Part shown: in pieces, positions 54,301-61,176 of the stretch
How positions within the stretch are numbered: position 1 is the stretch's first letter
How the letters are laid out: each line of letters opens with the position of its first letter
Origin: Nonomuraea sp. NBC_00507
GTDB lineage: Bacteria; Actinomycetota; Actinomycetes; Streptosporangiales; Streptosporangiaceae
Reading direction: 5' to 3'
Assembly: GCF_036013525.1 (NCBI RefSeq)
Contig: NZ_CP107853.1
Span: forward strand, 11,904,001 to 11,968,000
DNA: 64,000 nucleotides
Notes under the pieces: generated by a model
The model's database searches: none
Seen by the model: the letters and a program-made list of their open reading frames with translations, nothing else
Told to the model about the DNA's origin: nothing
Position numbers and translations under genes: made by a program

Positions 54301-57300
54301 ATGGACGGGGATGCACGGCTTCGCGTCAGGCTGCTCGGCGCGTTTCAGGTGTCCCGCGGTGACGCCGTCCTGCCCGTTGCGGGTGCGCGGTTGCAGGGCC
54401 TGCTCGTACGGCTGGCGCTCGCCGGTGGCCGCGCGGTCGAGCCGGGCGTGCTGGTCGACGCGATCTGGGCCGAGGAGCCGCCGTCCGGCCCTGCCCACGC
54501 CCTGCAGACCCTCGTATCCCGGCTGCGCCGCGCCCTCACCCCGACCGGCGCGGCCGGTGGCGTTGTCGTGCAGGTCGCGGGGGGCTACCGGCTGGCGGTG
54601 GACGCGGCCGACGTGGACGCATCGCGCTTTGAGCGGCTCACCGCTGCCGGTCGGGAGAGGCTACGGGCAGGTGACCCGGAGGCCGCGGTCGCCGCGCTCG
54701 CCGAGGCCGTGGCGTTGTGGGGCGATGATCCTGGCGCCGAACCGGCAGTCATCGCCGCGGTCGCGCCCACGGTCGCGACACGGCTGGTACATGTGTCGAT
54801 CGAGGCGGTCTCCGACCTCGCCGACGCCGAGTTGTCGCTGGGACGGGCCGAGGTGGCCGCTGCCCGGCTGACCGGGTTGCTGGCCGAGCAGCCGGTCCAC
54901 GAGCGGGCGGCCGCGCTGCTGATGGACGCGCTCGCCGCTCAGGGGCGTCAGGCCGAGGCGCTGGCCGTCTACGAGCGGGTCCGGCAGACCCTGGCCGATG
55001 TCCTCGGCGCCGACCCGGGCACCGCCCTGCGGGAACGCCACCAGCGCCTGCTGCGCCCCGGCCAGAGCGCCGCGGCTGTAACCGGGCGGAATGCCGGGTG
55101 GCAGGCGGCCACCGACCCCGGCCAGAAACGGCCGACCAACCTGCCCGCGCCGCTGACCAGCTTCATCGGCCGCGACGATGACCTCAGCCGCATCGGCACC
55201 CTGCTCACCACCAGGCGCCTGGTCACCGTCCTCGGCCCCGGCGGCTCCGGGAAGACTCGGCTCGCGCTGGAGGCCGCTCGCCGCCACCGCCACGAATACC
55301 GCGACGGCGCCTGGCTCATCGACCTCGCCCCCGTCACCGAACCAGCGAAGATCGCCACGGCCGTGCTCGCCGGGATCGGGCTGCGCGGCGGCGCGATGCT
55401 CGACGCCCGCAAGCGAGTCGAGGGTGACGAGCTGGACGTCCTCGTCGGCGAGCTCGGCGGCAGGGAGAGCCTGCTGCTGGTCGACAACTGCGAGCACCTG
55501 ATCGACGCCGTGGCCCACCTGGTCGCGGCGCTGCTGCCCCGTAGCCCCGGGCTGCGCGTGCTCGCCACCAGCCGCGAACCCCTCGCGGTCGACGGCGAGG
55601 CGCTCGTGCCGCTGGCCCCGCTCGCGCTGCCTGACCCGGACGACAGCGTCGAACAGGCCCGAAGGGCGGCCTCGGTGCGCCTGTTCACCGATCGGGCCAC
55701 CGCCGTACGACCCGGTTTCGACGTCGACGAGACCACACTGCCCGACATAGTGCGCGTGGTGCACGGCCTGGACGGCCTGCCGCTGGCCCTCGAGCTGGCC
55801 GCCGCCCGGCTGCGGACGCTGTCACTGCCCGACCTGGCCGGCGGGCTCTCCGACCGGTTCCGGCTGCTGTCCACCGGCAGCCGCACCGCGCTACCCCGGC
55901 ACCGCACCCTGCGCGCGGTCATCGCCTGGAGCTGGGAGCTGCTGAGCGATCACGAACGCATCGTCGCGGAACGGATCTCCATCCTGCCCGGCGGCGTCAC
56001 ACCCGCCTCAGCCACCGCCGCCTGCGCCGGCACCACCGTGCCCACCGCCGCAATCCCCGAACTGCTCGCCACCCTCGTCGACCGGTCACTGCTGCAGCTC
56101 GCGCCCAGCACCGGCCGCTACCGCATGCTCGAAACCATCCGCGAGTACGGCGCCGACCGCCTGACCGACACCGGCGACCTCCGCACGGCCCGCGACCTGG
56201 CCGCCGCCCACTTCACCGAGCTGATGGCCCGCCACGACCCTCAACTGCGCGGGCCCGGCCAGCTGACGGCCATGAAGGTCATCAGCGCCGAGTACGACAA
56301 CACCCTCGCCGCCCTGCGCCACCTGTGCGCCACCCACGACTCCCCCGGCGCGACCGCCCTCGCCCTGACCCTGACCTGGTACTGGCAGATGTCCGGCCGC
56401 CACTCCGACGCCGCCTACTGGCTGGGCGAGGCCCTGGCGCTGCCCGGCGGCGGGCCGACGCCCGAGCGCGACTGCGCCCGAGCCGTCTACTTGCTCAACC
56501 GGGCGGACATCCTGTCGGGGATCACCGCTGGGGAAGCCGCGGACGACCGGGCGGAGATGCGCGAGCTGGCCGACCGGCTGCTCGCGCATCCGGAGCTGCC
56601 GAGCCACTACCGCGTGTTCGGCCCGGTCCTGCTCTTCCTGCTGGAGGAGGAGGAGGCCGCGTTCGCGATCTTCCTGCGCCTGGCCGACGACGACGACGTG
56701 TGGCTGTCCGGGCTGGCCCACATGTTCCTGGCCGAGATCGCCGAGAACGCGGGCGCGCTCGACCGGATGCGTGTCCACGTGGAGGCGGCCCTGGCCTGCT
56801 TCCGGCAGGTCGGCGACCGTTGGGGCGAGGCCGCCACGCTTCCGAGGCGCGCCCGGCTGCGGCGATACGACGACCTCGACGGCGCGCTGGCCGACCTGCT
56901 CGAGGCCCGCGCGCTGGCCGGTGAGTTCGGCTCGCTCAGCCTCGGCGACCAGCTCTACAGCGACCTGCGCTGGATCGACGTGCACATGCGGCGCGGCGAC
57001 ACCGACTGGGCGATGGCGATGATCGACTCCGCCCGGGAGCGTGCGCTGCACGCGTCCTCGGCGGAGCTGCTGGTCCTGGTCGACGCGCGGGAGGCCGACA
57101 TCCGGGTGCGGCTCGGCGACCTGGGCAGGGCGGCCGACCTACTCGACGACGCCGAACGAGGTCTGCCCGGCGACACCACGTTCCCCGCCGACCACGCCCG
57201 GACGCTGGTCGGCAGCGCACGGGCCGCCCTCTGCCTGGCTCTGGGCGACCTGCCCGGCGCCGACAAGGCGCTGCGGGAAGCGTACGCGGCCGCACTGGCA

Positions 57301-57564
57301 ACCCGGGAACTGCCGATCCTGTCGCTGGTGACGGTGAACGCGGCCGCGCTCGCCGAAACGCGCGGCTGGCAGCACGAGTCGGCCGTGCTGCTCGGAACCG
57401 CCGCCCGGCTGCGGGGCGCGCACGACCACACCGATCCGCAGGTCCGCGAGCTCACCCGCCGTGGTCAGGCCGCGCTGGGCAGGGAAGAGTTCGCCGCAGC
57501 GTACGCGAAAGGCTGGGAGCTGGACGTAAAGACCGCCGTGACCACAGCCGACCCGGCCGGCTGA
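54301..57564 (+). CDS. AfsR/SARP-family regulator with NB-ARC and TPR-like regions
   Basis: A 1087-residue regulator. Residues 1-95 form an OmpR-like winged helix (Val-Arg-Leu-Leu-Gly-Ala-Phe, Ala-Ile-Trp, Thr-Leu-Val-Ser-Arg-Leu-Arg-Arg), 100-250 a bacterial transcriptional activator domain, and 285-560 an NB-ARC ATPase with Walker A Gly312-Pro-Gly-Gly-Ser-Gly-Lys318-Thr and Walker B Leu-Leu-Leu-Val-Asp-Asn-Cys-Glu-His. The rest is helical and TPR-like. Large SARPs activate antibiotic or global regulons. The gene is alone and divergent from the DUF998 gene. ATG 54301 follows a purine stretch GGGGA. Confidence 0.9.
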   Translation: MDGDARLRVRLLGAFQVSRGDAVLPVAGARLQGLLVRLALAGGRAVEPGVLVDAIWAEEPPSGPAHALQTLVSRLRRALTPTGAAGGVVVQVAGGYRLAVDAADVDASRFERLTAAGRERLRAGDPEAAVAALAEAVALWGDDPGAEPAVIAAVAPTVATRLVHVSIEAVSDLADAELSLGRAEVAAARLTGLLAEQPVHERAAALLMDALAAQGRQAEALAVYERVRQTLADVLGADPGTALRERHQRLLRPGQSAAAVTGRNAGWQAATDPGQKRPTNLPAPLTSFIGRDDDLSRIGTLLTTRRLVTVLGPGGSGKTRLALEAARRHRHEYRDGAWLIDLAPVTEPAKIATAVLAGIGLRGGAMLDARKRVEGDELDVLVGELGGRESLLLVDNCEHLIDAVAHLVAALLPRSPGLRVLATSREPLAVDGEALVPLAPLALPDPDDSVEQARRAASVRLFTDRATAVRPGFDVDETTLPDIVRVVHGLDGLPLALELAAARLRTLSLPDLAGGLSDRFRLLSTGSRTALPRHRTLRAVIAWSWELLSDHERIVAERISILPGGVTPASATAACAGTTVPTAAIPELLATLVDRSLLQLAPSTGRYRMLETIREYGADRLTDTGDLRTARDLAAAHFTELMARHDPQLRGPGQLTAMKVISAEYDNTLAALRHLCATHDSPGATALALTLTWYWQMSGRHSDAAYWLGEALALPGGGPTPERDCARAVYLLNRADILSGITAGEAADDRAEMRELADRLLAHPELPSHYRVFGPVLLFLLEEEEAAFAIFLRLADDDDVWLSGLAHMFLAEIAENAGALDRMRVHVEAALACFRQVGDRWGEAATLPRRARLRRYDDLDGALADLLEARALAGEFGSLSLGDQLYSDLRWIDVHMRRGDTDWAMAMIDSARERALHASSAELLVLVDAREADIRVRLGDLGRAADLLDDAERGLPGDTTFPADHARTLVGSARAALCLALGDLPGADKALREAYAAALATRELPILSLVTVNAAALAETRGWQHESAVLLGTAARLRGAHDHTDPQVRELTRRGQAALGREEFAAAYAKGWELDVKTAVTTADPAG

Positions 57565-57575
57565 GGTAGCCCCCT

Positions 57576-57962
57576 TCACCCTTGAACGTTCGCCGCGAGA
57601 TCCCGCACAACTTCAATCAACTCCGCCGGATCAAAGGGTTTCGTGAGGTAGGCGTCAACCCCGATACCCCGCCCCCGGCGTTTGTCGTCATCCTGCGCCC
57701 GCGCCGTGATCAACACGACCTTGATGTGACTGGTGTCCTCGTCCGTACGCAACTTCTCCGCCGTAGCCCACCCATCCAGGTACGGCATCATCACATCCAG
57801 CGTGATGACGTCGGGCATGACGTCCCGCACGCGATCAAGGCAATCCTGCCCATCCGTGGCGGTGGCCACCTCGAACCCCTCCAGATTCAGGTTGACTGCG
57901 ATGAGCTGACGGATGACCTCGTCATCGTCCACGACCAGCACTTTGCCAAGAACCTCGCTCAC
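57576..57962 (-). CDS. Single-domain response regulator
   Basis: A 128-residue stand-alone receiver: Asp12-Asp13-Asp14, phospho-acceptor Asp56 in Thr-Leu-Asp-Val-Met-Met-Pro, Thr in Leu-Ile-Thr-Ala-Arg and Lys in Thr-Lys-Pro-Phe-Asp-Pro. No output domain, so it may relay phosphate or bind a partner. GTG 57962 is preferred; an upstream in-frame GTG at 57995 adds 11 poor residues. No kinase is adjacent on its strand. Confidence 0.85.
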   Translation of the reverse strand: MSEVLGKVLVVDDDEVIRQLIAVNLNLEGFEVATATDGQDCLDRVRDVMPDVITLDVMMPYLDGWATAEKLRTDEDTSHIKVVLITARAQDDDKRRGRGIGVDAYLTKPFDPAELIEVVRDLAANVQG

Positions 57963-58078
57963 GGGCGCAAAGTTAACCGGTAGCGGACCCGTCACGTGCG
58001 GTTTTCACGTGATGTGTTCGACGAGCGTTATCCGGTGCAGAGTGGTAGCTAGATGCTGGTAGCCTTATCACTCGTTGA

Positions 58079-58150
58079 GCCCCGTTAGCTCAGGGGATAG
58101 AGCACCGGCCTCCGGAGCCGGGTGCGCAGGTTCGAATCCTGCACGGGGCA
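58079..58150 (+). tRNA. tRNA-Arg (anticodon CCG)
   Basis: A complete cloverleaf of 72 bases: acceptor GCCCCGT/ACGGGGC (58079-58085 and 58143-58149), D-arm TAGCTCAGGGGATAGAGC, anticodon stem CCGGC/GCCGG around loop CTCCGGA giving anticodon CCG, T-arm GCAGGTTCGAATCCTGC and discriminator A58150. CCA is not encoded. It reads CGG, a common codon in this genome. Confidence 0.95.
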
Positions 58151-58179
58151 CGCAGAACAAGGGAAACATTTTCGGACGC

Positions 58180-58390
58180 CGATCCTCCTCCGGGAGGGTC
58201 GGCGATCTCTTTGGTCAGGGTCTTGATCAGTGGCATCTGCTCCGCCTTCACTGTGATGCGGATCAGGACTTCGTGCGTGTCCGCGCGGTAGCGGGTCGCG
58301 GTCGGTTCGTACTCTTCGATCTGAGTCAGGACGTTGTCCTGCCGCCTTCCGAGATCGCGGAGCTCTTTCCTGAGCCGGTAGGTGCGACCA
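58180..58390 (-). pseudogene. Possible serine-recombinase C-terminal relic beside tRNA-Arg
   Basis: On the minus strand the frame reads Tyr-Arg-Leu-Arg-Lys-Glu-Leu-Arg-Asp-Leu-Gly-Arg-Arg-Gln-Asp-Asn-Val-Leu and, later, Leu-Ile-Lys-Thr-Leu-Thr-Lys-Glu-Ile-Ala-Asp. This resembles the coiled C-terminal part of large actinomycete serine recombinases. No start or catalytic domain is left. Sitting 30 bases past a tRNA gene, a usual integration site, it may mark a lost element. The phosphopantetheinyl transferase frame runs into it in another frame. Confidence 0.4.
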
Positions 58391-59093
58391 CGAAGCCCGC
58401 AGATCGGTGACGTCCTTTGTCGGCGCGCGCGGATATGACGATGGCGGTGAGGATCAGCCCTTCCTCGGCCATCCAGCGACCGGAGAACCCCGTCAGTTGC
58501 CGGCCCAGCACGTGCGGCCCGTTCACGAGCAGGCGGGCGGTGAACGTTCCCCGCAGCGGATCGATGGTCACCAGGGCGTTCTCGAAGTCCAGCCACCGCT
58601 TGGTCAGCGGGAACCAGGCCTTGTAGACCGACTCCTTGGCACTGAACAGCAGGCGGTCCCATGACGTGCCGGGATGCTCGCGGGAGAGCGTCCTGATGGC
58701 CTCGCGCTCCTCGGGCTGGGAGATGGCGTCCAGCACTCCGTTGGGCACGGTCTCATCGGGTTCGGCGTCTATGCCGATCGTGATGGCCTCCGATCGGGCC
58801 CCGATGACCGCGGCGCGGTATCCCGCACAGTGCGTGATGCTGCCGACCAGGCCCTTGGGCCACTGGGGCTCGCCGCGTACGCCGGGGAGCAGCGGCTGCG
58901 GCGGCAGGCCGAGCGCGCTCATGGCCTTCCTGGCGCACATCCGCGCCGTGGCGAACTCCGCGCGTCTCTTCTCGACGGACTTGCTGATCACCTCCTTCTC
59001 CGCGGCGAACAGTGCCGCGTCGTGGTCTTTGAACGTGTCGACGGCCGCCACCCACGGAGGAAGGATGTTCCCGATCAAGGCTTCAGCGTTCAC
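58326..59093 (-). CDS. 4'-phosphopantetheinyl transferase (EntD/Sfp-like)
   Basis: A 255-residue transferase that would load phosphopantetheine onto carrier proteins of polyketide or peptide synthetases. Motifs: Gly-Glu-Pro-Gln-Trp-Pro and Gly-Ser-Ile-Thr-His-Cys (P1/P2 regions), Gly-Ile-Asp109-Ala-Glu111 for magnesium, and Phe-Ser-Ala-Lys-Glu154-Ser-Val-Tyr-Lys158. The last 20 or so residues (after Val-Ile-Ser-Ala-Arg) look like read-through into the neighbouring relic, with no family resemblance. A GTG at 59093 is the start. It supports a nearby specialised-metabolite cluster. Confidence 0.85.
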   Translation of the reverse strand: MNAEALIGNILPPWVAAVDTFKDHDAALFAAEKEVISKSVEKRRAEFATARMCARKAMSALGLPPQPLLPGVRGEPQWPKGLVGSITHCAGYRAAVIGARSEAITIGIDAEPDETVPNGVLDAISQPEEREAIRTLSREHPGTSWDRLLFSAKESVYKAWFPLTKRWLDFENALVTIDPLRGTFTARLLVNGPHVLGRQLTGFSGRWMAEEGLILTAIVISARADKGRHRSAGFVVAPTGSGKSSAISEGGRTTS

Positions 59094-59153
59094 ACCTCAA
59101 CGCTAGGCAGGCACCTGATCACGGGGAATCGGCGCGGGCCGATTCTGGGGCTG

Positions 59154-59852
59154 TCAGAGCCCTAATGAGGGGTAGGGCGGGGTAGTGGTGGGATTGCGAA
59201 CGGCAGGGCCGGACACCGTGATCAGCGAGGAGTCGATCGCCCGGTTGACGGCGTCGATGCGCGAGGCGGCGCCGAGCTTCACGAAGATGTTGCGCAGGTG
59301 GCGTTTGACCGTGGCCTCTGTGGTGTTGAGCCGGGTCGCGATCTGCCGGTTGCTGTACGCCTGAGCGACCAGCTCCAGCACCTCTCGCTCCTTGCTCGTC
59401 AGGACCTCCGCGGGGGTGCTCTCCATCTGCGTCAGGCTCTCCTGAGAGACGGCCAGGACGATACGGTCGGGTTCGTGGTGGACGCTTCTGATCGCCGACA
59501 CCAGCTCGTGCCGGTGCACGGTCTTGAGCAGGTAGCCGCGGATGCCGGCGGCCAGGAGCGGGCGCAGTAGGTGCGGCCCGTCGTACATGCTCAGGATGAT
59601 GACCTGCGTGGCGGGCGACATCGCGCGCGCCCTGGACACGGTGTGCGCAGCCGCGTCGCCGGGGATCTCCACGTCGAGCAGCAGGATGTCCGGCCGCATC
59701 TCCGCGACCAGCTGGAGCGCGCCGCTGGAGGTGCCGGCCTCGCCCACGACCACCAGGTCGTCCTGCCCTTCCAGGATCTCCCGCAGGCCCTCCCGGAACA
59801 GCGCGTGGTCGTCCACGATGGCGATCTTGGTCGGGCGGTCAATACGACTCAT
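59154..59852 (-). CDS. NarL/LuxR-type response regulator
   Basis: A 232-residue regulator: Asp14-Asp15, phospho-acceptor Asp60 in Leu-Leu-Leu-Asp-Val-Glu, Lys in Tyr-Leu-Leu-Lys-Thr, and a C-terminal LuxR helix-turn-helix (Leu-Thr-Ser-Lys-Glu-Arg-Glu-Val-Leu, Thr-Glu-Ala-Thr-Val-Lys-Arg-His). It overlaps the kinase gene by 14 bases. ATG 59852 (Met-Ser-Arg-Ile-Asp) fits the receiver start. Confidence 0.9.
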   Translation of the reverse strand: MSRIDRPTKIAIVDDHALFREGLREILEGQDDLVVVGEAGTSSGALQLVAEMRPDILLLDVEIPGDAAAHTVSRARAMSPATQVIILSMYDGPHLLRPLLAAGIRGYLLKTVHRHELVSAIRSVHHEPDRIVLAVSQESLTQMESTPAEVLTSKEREVLELVAQAYSNRQIATRLNTTEATVKRHLRNIFVKLGAASRIDAVNRAIDSSLITVSGPAVRNPTTTPPYPSLGL

Positions 59853-60945
59853 CGAGCGACCCTCGCAGCGGCACGGCGAGGTCGATCCGAGTGCCCCGCT
59901 CCACCTCGCTGGTGATGGTGACCGTGCCGCCGAGCAGTGCGACACGCTCCTGGATGGAGATGAGCCCGAGGCTGTGCCGAGCGGGAGGCCGGTCCGAGTC
60001 GAAGCCGCAGCCGTCGTCGATCACGGCGGCCAGGAGCTCATGGGGGGCGATGTCCACCCTGATGACGATGGTCGATGCCCTCGCGTGACTGAGCGCGTTG
60101 CGCGTCGCCTCGGTCAGGATGAGCAGGCACTCCTCGCTGATCGCCGGTGCCACCCAGTTCTCGTCGCCGTTGACCGCCAGCTCGACCACCACGTCCTCGG
60201 CGCCGATCACATCGAGATGGGCGAGCAGCGCCTTCTCCAGACTCTGTATCGGCTCGAGGGGGTGGAGATCGGAGGTCAGCTGCCGTAATCGCCACATGGC
60301 CTCCTGGACGGCCTCCCGCGTCCGCTCGATCTTGACCATGGCCTTGGCGGGATCGTCGGCCCGGTGCATGACCGCGAGCTCCGCCTGCCTGTGGGCCACG
60401 CTGAGGCACTGGCCGATGCGGTCGTGGAGCTCTCTGGCGATGCGTCTGCGCTCGGCGAGATGCGCCTCGTGCACCTTGCTGAGCAGGAAGCCGGCGTAGC
60501 TGGTCGCGGCCTCCCTACTGCGTGTCGAGACGCTCTGTTCCAGGGTCGTCACCAGGCGCCTGAGCAGGAGGGCGGTCGCGGAATCGTCCTGGAGCCGCTG
60601 GCTCAGCGTGGTGAACGCCGTGCGGAAGAACACGGAGGCGGCCAGGAGGGACTCGCGGGGATAGACACCGGGCGTCGCCCCGGGCAGGGCAATGTCCCAG
60701 GCGAGGAGCTGGGGTGGGTCGTCGGACAGCGGGAGGCCGGCCAGCAATGCCGTGCCCATGTCGGACAGTATCTGGTTGGCGTTGGCCATCACCTGGGCTT
60801 TCGCGCGCCGATCCTGGATCAGCAGGCTCCCGGCGACTTCGAGGGCCCGCTCGTAATCGGCCAGGATTACCTCCCGACAGTCTTCAATAAGGGCGAAAGA
60901 CGCATTCGGGCTGTTTGTTACCTCGTCTACCTCGCCTACCCCCAC
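59839..60945 (-). CDS. Soluble sensor histidine kinase (HisKA_3 type)
   Basis: A 368-residue cytoplasmic kinase, no membrane segment. The N-terminal 150 residues resemble an RsbRD-like sensor (Glu-Asp-Cys-Arg-Glu-Val-Ile). The dimerisation/phospho box is Arg-Ile-Ala-Arg-Glu-Leu-His174-Asp-Arg-Ile-Gly-Gln, and the ATPase domain ends with Asp-Asp-Gly-Cys-Gly-Phe and His-Ser-Leu-Gly-Leu. It pairs with the LuxR-type regulator. Start is GTG 60945. Confidence 0.85.
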   Translation of the reverse strand: MGVGEVDEVTNSPNASFALIEDCREVILADYERALEVAGSLLIQDRRAKAQVMANANQILSDMGTALLAGLPLSDDPPQLLAWDIALPGATPGVYPRESLLAASVFFRTAFTTLSQRLQDDSATALLLRRLVTTLEQSVSTRSREAATSYAGFLLSKVHEAHLAERRRIARELHDRIGQCLSVAHRQAELAVMHRADDPAKAMVKIERTREAVQEAMWRLRQLTSDLHPLEPIQSLEKALLAHLDVIGAEDVVVELAVNGDENWVAPAISEECLLILTEATRNALSHARASTIVIRVDIAPHELLAAVIDDGCGFDSDRPPARHSLGLISIQERVALLGGTVTITSEVERGTRIDLAVPLRGSLDESY

Positions 60946-61014
60946 TGTGCCGCCTTTCGCAGTTCCCCCAGATGCCCATATTTTGGTTCATTACTGACCA
61001 GGAGGCAACAGAAG

Positions 61015-61176
61015 ATGGTCAAGGAATGGCGTCAATCGATCAAACCGAGCACGCCTCAATTATTACCGGCCAGTTGTCATGCCCCCGAGCAATGCGGTTC
61101 GCCGGGAAGGGTAGGCGCACTTACCGCACCCCGGACGGCGGTGATCCTACTGGACGGGGACCAGAGCGTGACCTGA
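61015..61176 (+). CDS. Possible small ORF (53 residues)
   Basis: ATG 61015 stands 9 bases after a perfect AGGAGG (61000-61005), in the AT-richer gap between the kinase and the LAL gene. The predicted product has no recognisable family and overlaps the LAL gene's 3' end by 30 bases. A second frame, starting at ATG 61027, is about as long. Coding is unproven. Confidence 0.25.
   Translation: MVKEWRQSIKPSTPQLLPASCHAPEQCGSPGRVGALTAPRTAVILLDGDQSVT

Noticed and set aside
58326..58400. Ala-Pro-Thr-Gly-Ser-Gly-Lys-Ser at the end of the phosphopantetheinyl transferase as a Walker A motif
   Set aside because: It lies in the read-through tail with no ATPase domain around it, so the match is accidental.
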